Positions 1 through 9,340 of a stretch of DNA of 64,000 nucleotides are shown here, one piece after another. The first letter of the stretch is position 1. The number at the start of each line of letters is the position of its first letter. The stretch spans positions 3,028,137 through 3,092,136 of the forward strand of contig NZ_CP160797.1 of assembly GCF_040784915.1 (NCBI RefSeq), in the 5' to 3' direction. The position numbers and the translations under genes are program-made. The DNA is from Bacillus vallismortis (lineage in GTDB: Bacteria > Bacillota > Bacilli > Bacillales > Bacillaceae). The notes below the pieces were generated by a model. It was given only the letters and a program-made list of their open reading frames with translations. It made no database searches and had not been told where the DNA came from.

Positions 1-12
1 GAGAAAACACAA

Positions 13-38
13 AAAAAGGCCGCAGACGCGGCCTTTTT
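13..38 (-). terminator. Rho-independent terminator of aroA
   Basis: An 11-bp inverted repeat (AAAAAGGCCGC and its complement) with a 4-nt loop lies just past the aroA stop codon. On the minus strand it is followed by a run of T, as expected for an intrinsic terminator. Confidence 0.85.
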
Positions 39-46
39 ATTGTTTA

Positions 47-1123
47 CTAAGCGTTGACTTTCACCATTGGTTTCAGTTCATTCAGCCATTTTTCGAATTC
101 AGGAATCGCCATTTGCTGAGCAGAGTCAGAAAGTGCGACTGACGGATCAGGGTGAACCTCAGCCATTACGCCGTCTGCGCCGATCGCTAAAGCAGCTTTA
201 GCTGTCGGAAGCAGGAGGTCGCGGCGGCCAGTTGAATGCGTCACATCAACAAAGACAGGCAAATGCGTTTCTTGTTTCAAAATCGGTACAGCAGAAATAT
301 CCAGCGTGTTTCTCGTTGCTGTTTCATATGTTCTGATACCGCGTTCACAAAGAATGATTTGATCGTTTCCTTGTGACATGATGTATTCAGCGGCATTGAT
401 GAATTCAGAGATCGTTGCAGCAAGTCCGCGCTTCAGAAGCACTGGCTTTTTCACTGAGCCGGCCGCTTTCAGCAATTCAAAGTTTTGCATGTTGCGCGCT
501 CCGATTTGAATCACATCAATGTAGTCCAGCGCTTCTTCGATATGAGCCGGAGTTACGATTTCACTGATCACTGCCAGATCAAATTCGTCCGCTACACGTT
601 TTAAAATTTGAAGGCCTTCAACACCGAGGCCTTGGAAATCGTATGGGCTCGTACGAGGCTTAAAGGCTCCTCCGCGCAAAATTTTAATTCCTTGTTTTTT
701 CGCAGCTGCAGCCACTTCAGCCACCTGCTCGTAGCTCTCTACCGCACATGGCCCGACAATAAATCTTTGCTGGCCGTCTCCGATTTTTTCACCTTTAATA
801 TCTACAATTGTATCTTCAGGTTTTTTCTTGCGCGAGACAAGCAGCGCTTTGCTGTGATCTTCTTCCTGAAGCTCTAAACCGGCTTTGAATATCTCTTTAA
901 AAATGTGCTGGATGGTGGAGTTTTCGAAAGGACCATCATTGTTTTCAATGATATTGTTTAACATTGTGCGTTCTCTGACAGGGTCAAATCGATTGACACC
1001 CTGTGCTTCCTTCGCTTTACCGATCTCTTTTACAACATTTCCGCGTTCGTTGATTAATTTTAAAATTTGTAGGTTTAATTCGTCTGCTTTCTGCCTTAAA
1101 AGCTCTAACTCTGTGTTGCTCAT
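47..1123 (-). CDS. aroA: Bifunctional chorismate mutase / DAHP synthase
   Basis: First enzyme of the shikimate pathway: it condenses phosphoenolpyruvate and erythrose-4-phosphate to DAHP. It carries a fused chorismate mutase domain, which in this family also serves as the feedback site for chorismate and prephenate. Residues 1-90 are the helical AroQ-type mutase domain ([13 protein letters not shown], then the RERTMLNNI stretch). From about residue 110 the DAHP synthase barrel follows, with the motifs [33 protein letters not shown] and [13 protein letters not shown] chose the ATG at 1123 (358 aa) because an AAAGGATG ribosome site precedes it at good spacing. An in-frame upstream extension to 1147 lacks one. 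The gene ends in its own terminator and stands apart from ytxJ. Confidence 0.97.
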   Translation of the reverse strand: MSNTELELLRQKADELNLQILKLINERGNVVKEIGKAKEAQGVNRFDPVRERTMLNNIIENNDGPFENSTIQHIFKEIFKAGLELQEEDHSKALLVSRKKKPEDTIVDIKGEKIGDGQQRFIVGPCAVESYEQVAEVAAAAKKQGIKILRGGAFKPRTSPYDFQGLGVEGLQILKRVADEFDLAVISEIVTPAHIEEALDYIDVIQIGARNMQNFELLKAAGSVKKPVLLKRGLAATISEFINAAEYIMSQGNDQIILCERGIRTYETATRNTLDISAVPILKQETHLPVFVDVTHSTGRRDLLLPTAKAALAIGADGVMAEVHPDPSVALSDSAQQMAIPEFEKWLNELKPMVKVNA

Positions 1124-1330
1124 TTTTTTCATCCTTTCCCTGCACATTCATTTTTTATTTTGTAGTTATCATGCATCTTACTATAAGTAATTCCAAATGG
1201 AAATACTGAAATAAAAAAAATTTTATAAAAACTCCTCTTTATTACCCAAACGCTTTTAAGTGATAAAGTGATCTATATGAAGCTATCCTACATCATGTGA
1301 GGACAATGTTCAAGGGTTTTTTCAAAAAAA

Positions 1331-1356
1331 AAGCGCCAGATTGAATCTGGACGCTT
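1331..1356 (-). terminator. Terminator of the ytxGHJ operon
   Basis: The hairpin arms AAGCGCCAGA and TCTGGACGCTT sit directly downstream of the ytxJ stop, with a T tract on the minus strand. It closes the ytxG-ytxH-ytxJ transcript before the aroA promoter region. Confidence 0.85.
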
Positions 1357-1360
1357 TTTT

Positions 1361-1687
1361 CTATGACAAATGCTGCTTGATGCCCGCTTCTGTAATTTGT
1401 GAATGTGAGGTATGCCATTTCACTTCACCGTTTTGGATGACGAAAACCTGAGGGCTTTCGTGCTTTACGCCGTATGTTTCTGCGATGAAATTTGACAGCG
1501 GCCGGGCTTCTTGTACTTGCAGATAGTAAGCCGGCACATCCTCATGCTGATTTACAAAGGCAACAAACTCATGAAAGGCTGCCTGGCTGATCGGGCATGT
1601 GGTACTGTGTTTAAAGAAGACGAAAGTGCCTTCCTGTTCTGCAATCCGTTTAAATTCTTCCTCAGATTGAATAAGCTGTTTTGCCAT
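1361..1687 (-). CDS. brxC: Monothiol bacilliredoxin YtxJ (BrxC)
   Basis: A 108-aa thioredoxin-fold protein of the bacillithiol redox system. Its family removes bacillithiol from S-bacillithiolated proteins. The single active-site cysteine is in the motif TTCPIS (Cys31), matching the TCPIS signature of the monothiol bacilliredoxin class. There is no second resolving cysteine in the motif. It is cytoplasmic, with no signal peptide. It is the last gene of the ytxG-ytxH-ytxJ operon and lies 23 nt after ytxH, so it is probably under the same stress promoter. The functional assignment rests on known work with BrxC of Bacillus. The motif and the length are what the sequence shows. Confidence 0.92.
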   Translation of the reverse strand: MAKQLIQSEEEFKRIAEQEGTFVFFKHSTTCPISQAAFHEFVAFVNQHEDVPAYYLQVQEARPLSNFIAETYGVKHESPQVFVIQNGEVKWHTSHSQITEAGIKQHLS

Positions 1688-1710
1688 GGCTCAAGATCTT
1701 CCTTCCCGGC

Positions 1711-2166
1711 TCAGCGATTGATATGCTCAGCCTGTTTTTGCGCATCTTTCAGTTCGTCTTTTACATCTTCTTTCGTTTGAAGGACCTGATCTTTTGTTTC
1801 GCCGGCCGCCTGCATCGCTTCTTCTCTCATCTCTTGCATATCAGTTGATGAATCCGTTTTTGCAGATTTAGACCGGTCTCTTAAATCCTTCACCTTGTTC
1901 ATGATCTGCCCTGACTGATCCGCTACAAGCTGTGTGATGTTCGATGTTTTGTCTTTTGCGATGCTGACATATTGCGTGCCTTTTTCCTTCGCATCTGCCG
2001 TCATTTTGTCAGTTTTGTCCCGCAAAGCAACAGCTTGGCTGCCAAGATCGTCACGAAGTTCTTTGCCTGATTTCGGCGCTAGAAAAAGAGCGGTAGTGGC
2101 ACCGATGATTCCCCCGATTAAAGTTCCGATTAAAAAATCTTTACTATTAATTCCATCTTTGCTCAT
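1711..2166 (-). CDS. ytxH: YtxH family general stress protein
   Basis: A 151-aa protein of the YtxH-like family. The N-terminus (residues 8-30) is a glycine-rich hydrophobic segment (FLIGTLIGGIIGATTALFLAPKSGKEL), a typical single membrane anchor of this family. The rest is a highly charged, probably coiled-coil tail rich in Lys, Asp and Gln. Two consecutive ATG codons occur. The second (2166) is 7 nt from the GGAGG ribosome site and was preferred. It lies between ytxG and ytxJ and is transcribed with them. No biochemical activity is known to me. The operon is known in B. subtilis as a sigma-B and sigma-H dependent stress unit. Confidence 0.92.
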   Translation of the reverse strand: MSKDGINSKDFLIGTLIGGIIGATTALFLAPKSGKELRDDLGSQAVALRDKTDKMTADAKEKGTQYVSIAKDKTSNITQLVADQSGQIMNKVKDLRDRSKSAKTDSSTDMQEMREEAMQAAGETKDQVLQTKEDVKDELKDAQKQAEHINR

Positions 2167-2195
2167 CATTATTCCTCCTCATAGTTTTTTTTCTC

Positions 2196-2618
2196 TTACA
2201 GAGCCGACTTTTTCTTTTGCTTCCATTTCTCCCAAATTTCCATTGCTGCTTGGCTCCATGTGACAACTTGATTGATCTTGTCTTGATTTTCTCTTACTGA
2301 TGCCGATACAGACCCCGCCGCCTGTTTCATGGATGTATTGAACTGCTGTACAGAAGTGCCCACTCCTTGAACAGCATGGACGACCGTGTTCAACTTTTCT
2401 GATTTTTCCTGAATATCTTCAGCCAGGCGGTTGGTCTTATGTAAAAGCTCGGCTGTTTCAGTTGTGATGCCCTTCATTTGTCCCTCCAGCCCTTCGAGAG
2501 TGGATGCGACATGTTTTAGGGTCAGCTGCAGTGACTTCAATGTCTTAGACAAGTAGATCACTAATACGAGAAATGCGACTGCGATGAGTGCAACGCTTAA
2601 ATAAAGAATAATAATCAT
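2196..2618 (-). CDS. ytxG: DUF948 membrane protein YtxG
   Basis: A 140-aa protein with an N-terminal membrane helix (about residues 2-24, [21 protein letters not shown]). A long helical region with heptad-like hydrophobic spacing follows ([20 protein letters not shown] and onward), typical of DUF948. It is probably anchored in the membrane with a cytoplasmic coiled coil. It is the first gene of the ytxGHJ operon, with a strong AAGGAGG ribosome site and a sigma-B-like promoter 33-58 nt upstream. Its molecular role is unknown. Confidence 0.92.
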   Translation of the reverse strand: MIIILYLSVALIAVAFLVLVIYLSKTLKSLQLTLKHVASTLEGLEGQMKGITTETAELLHKTNRLAEDIQEKSEKLNTVVHAVQGVGTSVQQFNTSMKQAAGSVSASVRENQDKINQVVTWSQAAMEIWEKWKQKKKSAL

Positions 2619-2651
2619 CTTAAACCTCCTTGCTGCAGGATATACTGCTGT

Positions 2652-2676
2652 TTACCCGTTTTCATAAATCATAAAC
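2652..2676 (-). promoter_or_regulatory. Sigma-B-type promoter of ytxGHJ
   Basis: On the minus strand, GTTTAT and GGGTAA are separated by 13 nt. This is close to the sigma-B consensus GTTTAA-N12-14-GGGTAT. It lies 33-58 nt before the ytxG start. It agrees with the known stress control of this operon in B. subtilis. Confidence 0.8.
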
Positions 2677-2751
2677 ATGTATACTGGGCTGTATACATAG
2701 TATTCTCCATTATGTAAGAAAATCCTTTAACAAGCTTTCCATCAGATAAAT

Positions 2752-2777
2752 AAAAAGCAGTGAGAACACTGCTTTTT
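2752..2777 (-). terminator. Terminator of murC
   Basis: AAAAAGCAGTG and its complement form an 11-bp stem with a 4-nt loop immediately after the murC stop codon. A T run follows on the minus strand. Confidence 0.88.
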
Positions 2778-2779
2778 TA

Positions 2780-4078
2780 TTATGCCATGACGTTTTCGTA
2801 GGCTCTCATATATTTTTGAATATCTCCTGCTCCCATAAAGATGAGAACGGCTTTTTCATGAGCTTTTAAAACAGATGTATCATGTTCTTCAATGAGCTTT
2901 GCATTATGAATTTTTCCCTGCAGGTCGCCGATCGTCAGCTTTCCTGCATTCTCCCGGGCTGAGCCGAAAATATCGCATAAATACACACAATCAGCCCCGC
3001 TCAGGCTTTCTGCGAATTGGTCAAGGAATTGGTGCGTCCGCGTAAATGTGTGAGGCTGGAATACCGCGACGATTTCACGATCAGGATATTTCTGTCTTGC
3101 CGCCTCAATTGTCACTTTTATTTCTGTCGGGTGATGAGCGTAATCATCAATCAGCACTTGATCCCCGAGCTGCTTCTCATTGAATCTGCGTTTGACGCCG
3201 CCGAATGATTTGAGGGCATGCTTAATGATGTTGGAATCAATTTCTTCATAATGGCATAACGCAATGACCGCCAATGAGTTTAATACATTGTGGTGGCCGT
3301 ACGCAGGAATATAAAACGTATCATAGAATGTATTGCGGACAAATACATCGAAAGTTGTCCCTTCCGTGCTTTTTACGATGTTTCTGGCTTGAAAATCATT
3401 TTCTTCCCCAGTGCCGTAATACACAACCGGGACGTTCGCATGAATTTTCGGCAGATGCTCATCATCTCCGCAGGCAATAATGCCTTTGTTGACTTGAAGA
3501 GCCATCTCTTGGAAAGCGTCAAACACATCGTCAATGCTTGAGAAGTAATCAGGGTGATCAAAATCAATATTCGTCATGATCGCGTAGTCAGGCTGATAGC
3601 TTAAGAAATGGCGGCGGTATTCGCACGCTTCAAATACAAAGTATTCGCTGTTTTCATTTCCCTGGCCCGTTCCGTCCCCGATTAAGAAAGAGGTCGGTTT
3701 TGCGTTTTGGATCACGTGAGCCAGCAGGCCCGTAGTCGACGTTTTTCCGTGTGCGCCCGTAACGGCAACACTGGTGAATTTTTTCATATAGTCGCCTAAA
3801 AACTTATGATAACGTATCACCGGAATTCCTTCAGACATGGCTTTTTCAATCTCTGGATGCGTGTCTGGGAATGCGTTTCCGGCAATGACTGTCATGTCGG
3901 GTTTGATATTATCCGCGCTAAAAGGAAGAACCGTAATATTTCTTTTTTCAAGCGCTGTTTGCGTAAAAATAAACTTTTCGATATCCGATCCTTGGACAGT
4001 ATATCCATTATCATGAAGTATTTGGGCAAGCGGACTCATACCCGTCCCTTTTATTCCAACAAAATGATAAACAGTCAT
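2780..4078 (-). CDS. murC: UDP-N-acetylmuramate--L-alanine ligase
   Basis: Cytoplasmic ligase that adds L-alanine to UDP-MurNAc, the first amino acid of the peptidoglycan stem peptide, with ATP hydrolysis. The 432-aa product has the usual three Mur-ligase parts: an N-terminal UDP-binding Rossmann segment ([14 protein letters not shown]), an ATP-binding P-loop GAHGKTST near residue 108, and the C-terminal domain with [10 protein letters not shown] and [15 protein letters not shown] ribosome site is well placed before the ATG. The gene follows sftA on the same strand but is separated from it by 249 nt that contain a GC-rich inverted repeat. It ends in its own terminator. Confidence 0.97.
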   Translation of the reverse strand: MTVYHFVGIKGTGMSPLAQILHDNGYTVQGSDIEKFIFTQTALEKRNITVLPFSADNIKPDMTVIAGNAFPDTHPEIEKAMSEGIPVIRYHKFLGDYMKKFTSVAVTGAHGKTSTTGLLAHVIQNAKPTSFLIGDGTGQGNENSEYFVFEACEYRRHFLSYQPDYAIMTNIDFDHPDYFSSIDDVFDAFQEMALQVNKGIIACGDDEHLPKIHANVPVVYYGTGEENDFQARNIVKSTEGTTFDVFVRNTFYDTFYIPAYGHHNVLNSLAVIALCHYEEIDSNIIKHALKSFGGVKRRFNEKQLGDQVLIDDYAHHPTEIKVTIEAARQKYPDREIVAVFQPHTFTRTHQFLDQFAESLSGADCVYLCDIFGSARENAGKLTIGDLQGKIHNAKLIEEHDTSVLKAHEKAVLIFMGAGDIQKYMRAYENVMA

Positions 4079-4143
4079 AATTGTACCTCCAACAAACGTC
4101 TATCTGTTCCCCAGTATATGACGCTCATTTCAATTTGCGACCG

Positions 4144-4175
4144 CGGCGGCGAAAAGCCGCCCTTAGCGGCGTATT
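4144..4175. repeat. GC-rich inverted repeats between sftA and murC
   Basis: The stretch holds GGCGGC-GAAAA-GCCGCC and, overlapping it, GCCGC-CCTTA-GCGGC. The two hairpins share the GCCGC arm, so only one can form at a time. On the minus strand it lies downstream of sftA and 66-97 nt before the murC start. Neither form has a clear T tract on that strand. On the plus strand, GTATTTTTAT follows. It could be a weak terminator or a processing or stability structure in the sftA-murC transcript. Confidence 0.4.
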
Positions 4176-4327
4176 TTTATATGTTTTGTTATGTTCAGTA
4201 TCCGGTTATTTCTTTCCGATTAAACCTAGATATCAAGATTTGTCTATGCGCATCTGCTGTAAAGCGGCATAGCTGTTAAATGCTCTAAACACTATCATAC
4301 CATGTTTGGTGTGAAAATGAACCCATA

Positions 4328-7183
4328 TTATTCGTTTATTAAATCACTTGCTGTGATCAGCACCTCACGAGGTTTGCTTCCTTTTGCCTCAGAGATCATG
4401 CCTTCCGCTTCCATCATATCAATCAGCCTTGCCGCGCGATTGTATCCGATTCTGAATCTTCTTTGCAGGCTTGAAGTGCTCGCGCTGTTTTGCTCAACCA
4501 CATACTCACACGCTTCGTCAAACAGTTCATCCTCTTCTTTCAGGGCTGAGCCTTGTCTTACCAGCTCTTCTTGTTCAAATAAATAGGTTGGCGGCATTTG
4601 ATTTCTGACGTGGGAAACGACGCGGTCGATTTCGCGGTCCGATACAAAGTTGCCTTGCAGGCGGACCGGTTTTCCCGAGCCGTTTTCCAAAAAGAGCATA
4701 TCGCCTTTTCCGAGAAGCTTTTCCGCACCGGCTATATCAATAATTGTTCGGGAATCAACCTGGCTTGAGACAGAAAATGCGATTCTCGTCGGGATATTCG
4801 CCTTAATCAGACCGGTAATGACATCGACTGACGGCCGCTGAGTTGCGACGAGCAGATGGATTCCGCACGCTCTGGCTTTTTGGGCAATCCGCGCAATGCT
4901 CTCTTCGACATCATTTGGAGCCACCATCATCAAATCAGCAAGCTCATCAATAACCACAACTAAATAAGGCAGCTTTTCGCCCGTGTGATGATCTGCAGTT
5001 AATTGATTAAACCGGTCAATGTCGCGGACTCCCGAATGGGCAAACAGCTCATAGCGCCGCTCCATTTCCTCAACGACCCATTTTAAAGCAGCCGTAGCCG
5101 CTTTGGCGTCAGTGATGACCGGGCTGACGAGATGAGGAATTTTATTGTAGGGAGCCAGCTCTACCATTTTCGGATCAATCAGCAGCACCTTTACTTCACT
5201 CGGATCAGCTTTATACAGCAGGCTGACTAATATTGTATTGATGCATACGCTTTTCCCCGAGCCCGTAGCACCGGCAATCAAGCCATGCGGCATTTTCTTC
5301 AAGTCGATGACGACAGGGTTTCCTGAGATATCCAATCCCAGTGCTGCTGTAAGCGGTGACTTGCTTGTCCTGAAAGCTGGGCTGCGAATCATCTGGCGTA
5401 AATCAACCACCTTGCTCGTGCGGTTCGGAACTTCAATTCCGATCGTGTTTTTCCCCGGAATCGGCGCTTCGATCCGAATATCTTTTGCGGACAGGCTGAG
5501 TTTAATATCATCAGACAAGTTGGTGATTTTATTCACTTTTACGCCTGGCTCAGGATGCACTTCGAATCTTGTGACAGACGGCCCCTGGGTCACATGGACG
5601 ACATTGGCGCGGACATTGAAATTTTTCAGGGTCAAATCAAGAAGCTGGCGCTGTTCTTCGATCCACGCAGTATCATCTTGAACTTGCGCTGGCGGGACGT
5701 CAAGCAGTGCAACATTCGGAAACACATAGCTGCCGCGGCGCTCCTCTGCTTTTTGCTGTTTGTGCGTATCTCTTTTCAGCATCATGACATTAAAAGGAAC
5801 GGACGGCCCTTTTTGAGGAGATGCGCTTTGTTCAGTATGTTTCTCCTGCATGACAGGCCTTTTTTGCGATTCATCTGCAGCTGCATGTGTCTCTTCTTCA
5901 CGGATCTCCCGCCGGTTTTCACGGGCTTCAGAAAACGGTCTGGAACCCAGTTCCATGTTGTCATCGTGCTCCGATTCTATATGATTGTCTGGCTGAACAT
6001 CTATCTTCGTGTCCTCAGTTTCTATTATGCTGCCTGATGGCTCTTCTGATTCTTTGGCTTCTGTTTCTGCTTGAGTCAGAGCCTCAGATGCTGAACGCCC
6101 ATAGCCAGCATGCGAGAAAGGCTCTTCCTGTTGAATTTCTATTTGCTCTTCTCGAACAGCAGGGGTCTCAGCAGTTTCTGGCGCGCTTGCGCGGTCATTA
6201 TTTACTGCGCTGTCTGACGGCTCTTCCGATAATTCAGCCTCAGATACTGCCTCTGTCAGAGACTCAGGTGCTTTTTGTTCCTCATCATGTTCAGCTTGGA
6301 AGACAAGTTCTTCTAATTTCTCAGGCTGTTTTACTGCTAGTTCTTCTTGATTCTCAGCCGTTTCAGTGTCTTCAAGGTTTACACTGCTGTCTGACGATTC
6401 TTCTTGTCTCTCGGTCACGGTATTTGTCAGTGTCTTAGGCTTTTCATCAGGTTCAGCAGCGAAGAAAGACGCCTCTTTTTCTGGCTGCTGAATGCCGGAT
6501 GCAGCTGGCCCTTTGTTATCTGACGGCTCGGCTGGGTTCTTCGCCAGCGCTTCATCACGCTCTGCAGACTTTCCGTTTAAGACACCAGAAGGCTGTTCTT
6601 CAAATTGGGGATCCCGGAGGAAAGACCCTTCTTTTACGTGCTGTTCCGCTCTGTCAGCAGCTGGATCTGTATAGAAGCGTTCACGTTCAATTTCTTCTGA
6701 CAGCAGTGTTACCTTCTCTTTTTCAACAGATTTGTCCGGTGCCTTCAATGCGTCAGAAGGCTGTTTCGGCACATCCTTATTGACGGATGGTTTTTGATTG
6801 AATCCATATATAGGCGAAGGGATATTTGTCGGTTTAAACGGTTTCTTCGCCGGCTCTGATGTTTGATATGTATGCTGCTCTTTTTCATTTTTCGGGCGGT
6901 CCTTGTGCGGTGCGGCGCTTGGTCGGGGCGCGGATTGCGGCTTGTCCGAAGGTGCGCGGCGCCTTCTCAGCTCATGATTGTTGTATCCATCAGGCACGAC
7001 TGGAAAACGGAACTTGCCGTTTGGATATTCATAATATATTTTAGGATCTTCCAATCTTTTTAATTGTCCTTCGGAATGATGTACTTCTTGTTGCTGCGGA
7101 ATTTGAGCGGGTTTTGTTTCCCGTTCAGCATCCTCTTTGCTCTCGCCTAAAAACAAATCAAAAAATTTATGAAGCCAACTCAT
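4328..7183 (-). CDS. sftA: DNA translocase SftA (FtsK/SpoIIIE family)
   Basis: Soluble septum-associated DNA pump that clears chromosomal DNA from the closing division septum. The 951-aa protein lacks the N-terminal membrane helices of SpoIIIE. It starts with a short amphipathic stretch (WLHKFFDLFLG). A long acidic, low-complexity linker (about residues 130-460) contains three degenerate tandem repeats of about 59 aa. The motor follows, with Walker A GATGSGKS near residue 636 and a Walker B region VVVIDELADLMM near 746. A C-terminal winged-helix gamma domain (LQRRFRIGYNRAARLIDMME) ends the protein. Linker length and composition vary in this family. The assignment over SpoIIIE rests on the missing membrane segments and the neighbourhood. 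Confidence 0.95.
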   Translation of the reverse strand: MSWLHKFFDLFLGESKEDAERETKPAQIPQQQEVHHSEGQLKRLEDPKIYYEYPNGKFRFPVVPDGYNNHELRRRRAPSDKPQSAPRPSAAPHKDRPKNEKEQHTYQTSEPAKKPFKPTNIPSPIYGFNQKPSVNKDVPKQPSDALKAPDKSVEKEKVTLLSEEIERERFYTDPAADRAEQHVKEGSFLRDPQFEEQPSGVLNGKSAERDEALAKNPAEPSDNKGPAASGIQQPEKEASFFAAEPDEKPKTLTNTVTERQEESSDSSVNLEDTETAENQEELAVKQPEKLEELVFQAEHDEEQKAPESLTEAVSEAELSEEPSDSAVNNDRASAPETAETPAVREEQIEIQQEEPFSHAGYGRSASEALTQAETEAKESEEPSGSIIETEDTKIDVQPDNHIESEHDDNMELGSRPFSEARENRREIREEETHAAADESQKRPVMQEKHTEQSASPQKGPSVPFNVMMLKRDTHKQQKAEERRGSYVFPNVALLDVPPAQVQDDTAWIEEQRQLLDLTLKNFNVRANVVHVTQGPSVTRFEVHPEPGVKVNKITNLSDDIKLSLSAKDIRIEAPIPGKNTIGIEVPNRTSKVVDLRQMIRSPAFRTSKSPLTAALGLDISGNPVVIDLKKMPHGLIAGATGSGKSVCINTILVSLLYKADPSEVKVLLIDPKMVELAPYNKIPHLVSPVITDAKAATAALKWVVEEMERRYELFAHSGVRDIDRFNQLTADHHTGEKLPYLVVVIDELADLMMVAPNDVEESIARIAQKARACGIHLLVATQRPSVDVITGLIKANIPTRIAFSVSSQVDSRTIIDIAGAEKLLGKGDMLFLENGSGKPVRLQGNFVSDREIDRVVSHVRNQMPPTYLFEQEELVRQGSALKEEDELFDEACEYVVEQNSASTSSLQRRFRIGYNRAARLIDMMEAEGMISEAKGSKPREVLITASDLINE
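6025..6420 (-). repeat. Three degenerate tandem repeats in the SftA linker
   Basis: Copies of a roughly 178-nt (59-codon) unit are marked by the similar segments at 6031-6050, 6209-6228 and 6386-6405. In protein terms the recurring pattern is LT-x-A/T-x-T/S-E-x-x-x-E-E-P/S-S-D/G-S-x-V/I. It lies inside sftA and encodes the acidic linker between the N-terminus and the motor domain. Confidence 0.55.
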
Positions 7184-7275
7184 AATTTATCTCTAACTCC
7201 CTTATAGTTTTATGGGACGTTTTTTAGTATACCATTGCTGGTCTGCCCAGAAAAGATTAAGCTTTCAGCAAAACA

Positions 7276-7303
7276 AAGCCGCTAAACAAGGGCTTAGCGG
7301 CTT
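7276..7303 (-). terminator. Terminator of the ytpPQR operon
   Basis: Ten-bp arms AAGCCGCTAA and TTAGCGGCTT with an 8-nt loop lie 38 nt past the ytpR stop. On the minus strand, TTTGTTTT follows. It separates ytpR from sftA. Confidence 0.8.
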
Positions 7304-7341
7304 TTCACATGATTCGTTTTTTTGGGCGGATTTATGGGAGT

Positions 7342-7947
7342 CTAAAACTGAAATGCGTCTCCCGCCTCATGGTCTCCTTCTAACACAAGGATTCCTTTTT
7401 CAGCCGGAGCATCCGGCAAAGCGAGCTCTTTTGCTGAACAGATCATTCCGCTTGACGGAACGCCGCGAAGCTCAGCATCCTTAATGACAAGTCCGCTCGG
7501 CATCACAGCTCCGACTTTGGCAACGACCACTTTTTGTCCTTGGTCAACATTAGGCGCGCCGCAGACGATCTGAAGCGTTTCTTCTCCTACATTGACTTTA
7601 CATACGCTTAATTTATCCGCGTTCGGATGTTTTTCTTTTGATTCCACATATCCAACAACAAACTTCGGAGATAAATCAACGACTACTGTTTCTTCAACGC
7701 CGTTTCGGTTTAGAATCTCATTTACATCTTGCACGAACGTTTCTGAGAGCGCAACAGGGCCGTTTTCATCAATGGTCAAGTAAGAAGACGCGTTGAAAAT
7801 GTTGAAGCCCGTTGTTTCCTTTGTTTCGTTATTAAAAATTTTAACGACATCGCCGTGTTTTTCATAGCCTATTTGTTCGCGAGTCACATCTTGAAGAGAG
7901 ATCAGAAGCGTGTCTCCCACACCTTCATTATTATAAAATGCGTTCAT
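7342..7947 (-). CDS. ytpR: tRNA-binding domain protein YtpR
   Basis: A 201-aa protein with an EMAP/Arc1p-type tRNA-binding OB fold in its C-terminal half (from VGYVESKEKHPNADKLSVCKVNVG through QIVCGAPN and the VVAKVGAVMPSG, GMICSAKELAL motifs). It is like the B1 domain at the start of the phenylalanyl-tRNA synthetase beta chain, but stands alone. The N-terminal half is a DUF4479-type segment. A cytoplasmic role in RNA binding is inferred from the fold and has not been shown. It is the last of ytpP-ytpQ-ytpR, 15 nt after ytpQ, with an AAAGGA ribosome site. Confidence 0.93.
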   Translation of the reverse strand: MNAFYNNEGVGDTLLISLQDVTREQIGYEKHGDVVKIFNNETKETTGFNIFNASSYLTIDENGPVALSETFVQDVNEILNRNGVEETVVVDLSPKFVVGYVESKEKHPNADKLSVCKVNVGEETLQIVCGAPNVDQGQKVVVAKVGAVMPSGLVIKDAELRGVPSSGMICSAKELALPDAPAEKGILVLEGDHEAGDAFQF

Positions 7948-7962
7948 AAGTAAAAATCCTTT

Positions 7963-8772
7963 CTAATCCTTTTTCGGACGGCTTTTCGCCAGGATAAACA
8001 CCGGTTCCAGCTTTCCTTCATTGTACAAAAATGAAAGGGCTGTAATCGGAACGGTGCCGCCAGCAAAGAAGCTCATCGACATTTGCCCTAGAATATCATA
8101 CCCCGATTCATTCCGGATGTCAGCAAGAATCAGAACGTCCTGATGCGGAACAGAGATCGCCAGCTCACCTTCTGCACGTTCCTTGTACTCATTTAAAATC
8201 GCTTCGTTCAGAACCCGGCTGGCGTCGTAACCGTCGTTTGCTCTGAAGAAATAAAAGTGATTGCCCGCAACTGTATCCTCTTTGACAACCGCCGGCAGGG
8301 AACGGAGATTAAATGCAGCCGTCTCTCTGATCCGCTCTTTTGTCCAGTTTTCTTTCTCAAGCATGCGCTGATCGATTAAACGGTAGGTTTTCCCGAGGTC
8401 AAGCGCGTAATAAATTCTTGTTTCTGCGGTATGATCATCATAAATGAGCGGAATATCTTCGCTGGACTTGTCCGGGAAAGAAGTCGAGCGGATCACCGGG
8501 TAAATACGGCTTTCTTTTCCGGACATTTCCTGAGCCTTCCCTTCCATTGCCGTCATTGCTTCTGAGACGTAATACACAATTTCATCAATGGCTTCGTCTT
8601 TTTTCAGCTCCCATTTTGCAATAATCGGCGGCAGGTCGAGCGTAATTCCTTTTTTGGTCGTTTGATCCTCAACACGGAGGGTGTCTTTTTCTCTGTCAAA
8701 CAGAAAGGAGCGATTCACGTGCTGAAGGCGCTGTTTCAGAATATCTGACAGCTTCCTTGAGGTCATTTTCAA
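7963..8772 (-). CDS. ytpQ: DUF1444 family protein YtpQ
   Basis: A 269-aa protein of the YtpQ/DUF1444 family, of unknown function. It has no signal peptide and no obvious membrane helices. Charged N-terminal helices are followed by a mixed alpha/beta region ending near [12 protein letters not shown]. The start is a TTG at 8772, placed 8 nt after a strong AAAGGAGG. The in-frame ATG two codons later is 14 nt from it, so TTG is the better choice. It is the middle gene between ytpP and ytpR and is co-transcribed with both, judging from the 14-15 nt gaps. Confidence 0.92.
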   Translation of the reverse strand: MKMTSRKLSDILKQRLQHVNRSFLFDREKDTLRVEDQTTKKGITLDLPPIIAKWELKKDEAIDEIVYYVSEAMTAMEGKAQEMSGKESRIYPVIRSTSFPDKSSEDIPLIYDDHTAETRIYYALDLGKTYRLIDQRMLEKENWTKERIRETAAFNLRSLPAVVKEDTVAGNHFYFFRANDGYDASRVLNEAILNEYKERAEGELAISVPHQDVLILADIRNESGYDILGQMSMSFFAGGTVPITALSFLYNEGKLEPVFILAKSRPKKD

Positions 8773-8786
8773 ACCGATGTCCTCCT

Positions 8787-9110
8787 TTACGCTTTAGCGA
8801 GAGAGTCTGTTAAAAATTGTTCAATTTCTTCTTTTGTTTTGCGGTCTTTGCTCACAAAACGATTCACTTCTTTTCCTTCATTAAATACCACAAAGCTTGG
8901 GATTCCGTAAATTTCCCACTCTGCACATGTATCAATGAATTTGTCGCGGTCTACGTAGTAGTAAGTGAATTCAGGGAAGTTCGCTTCCAGTTCAGGCAGA
9001 AAAGGCTCTACAAAACGGCAATCAGGGCACCAGTCAGCTGAAAACATAAATACCGCCCAATCATCCTTTACCGCTTTTTCCAGCTCTTGAGTTGATTCAA
9101 TTTTTTTCAT
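8787..9110 (-). CDS. ytpP: Thioredoxin-like protein YtpP
   Basis: A 107-aa single-domain thioredoxin-fold protein with the active-site motif WCPDC (Cys28 and Cys31) instead of the classical WCGPC. The cis-proline region is YGIPSFVVF. It lacks a signal peptide, so it should act in the cytoplasm as a thiol-disulfide reductant. Its partner is unknown. It starts the ytpPQR operon behind a GGAGGGATAAGAA ribosome site. Divergently placed from it is ytoQ, with a 230-nt shared upstream region. Confidence 0.93.
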   Translation of the reverse strand: MKKIESTQELEKAVKDDWAVFMFSADWCPDCRFVEPFLPELEANFPEFTYYYVDRDKFIDTCAEWEIYGIPSFVVFNEGKEVNRFVSKDRKTKEEIEQFLTDSLAKA

Positions 9111-9234
9111 TTCTTATCCCTCCAGTTGTTATTCTTACATGTTGGTTTATCGATACTCGTCCATTTGGATCATACCAAACTGCTTGCGGCAAAACCACCT
9201 ATATGCAACGAATGAATATGTAAGATTGGCTTTC

Positions 9235-9249
9235 TCATTATCATTATCA
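9235..9249. promoter_or_regulatory. Fur-like 7-1-7 box between ytpP and ytoQ
   Basis: TCATTAT-C-ATTATCA matches 12 of 14 informative positions of the Fur-type TGATAAT-N-ATTATCA box. It lies in the divergent ytpP/ytoQ intergenic region. I know of no report of Fur control here, so this may be a chance AT-rich match. Confidence 0.3.
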
Positions 9250-9340
9250 TATTTTATTTGCATTATCAAGCTCGTTTCGTTTAACATCGTGTTCATGAGG
9301 GTCAAATTTACAGATGGACATACATAAGGAGGGATTCAGT

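Noticed and set aside
1250..1270. cre-like sequence upstream of aroA
   Set aside because: Only about 10 of 14 positions fit the CcpA consensus, which is not enough to propose control.
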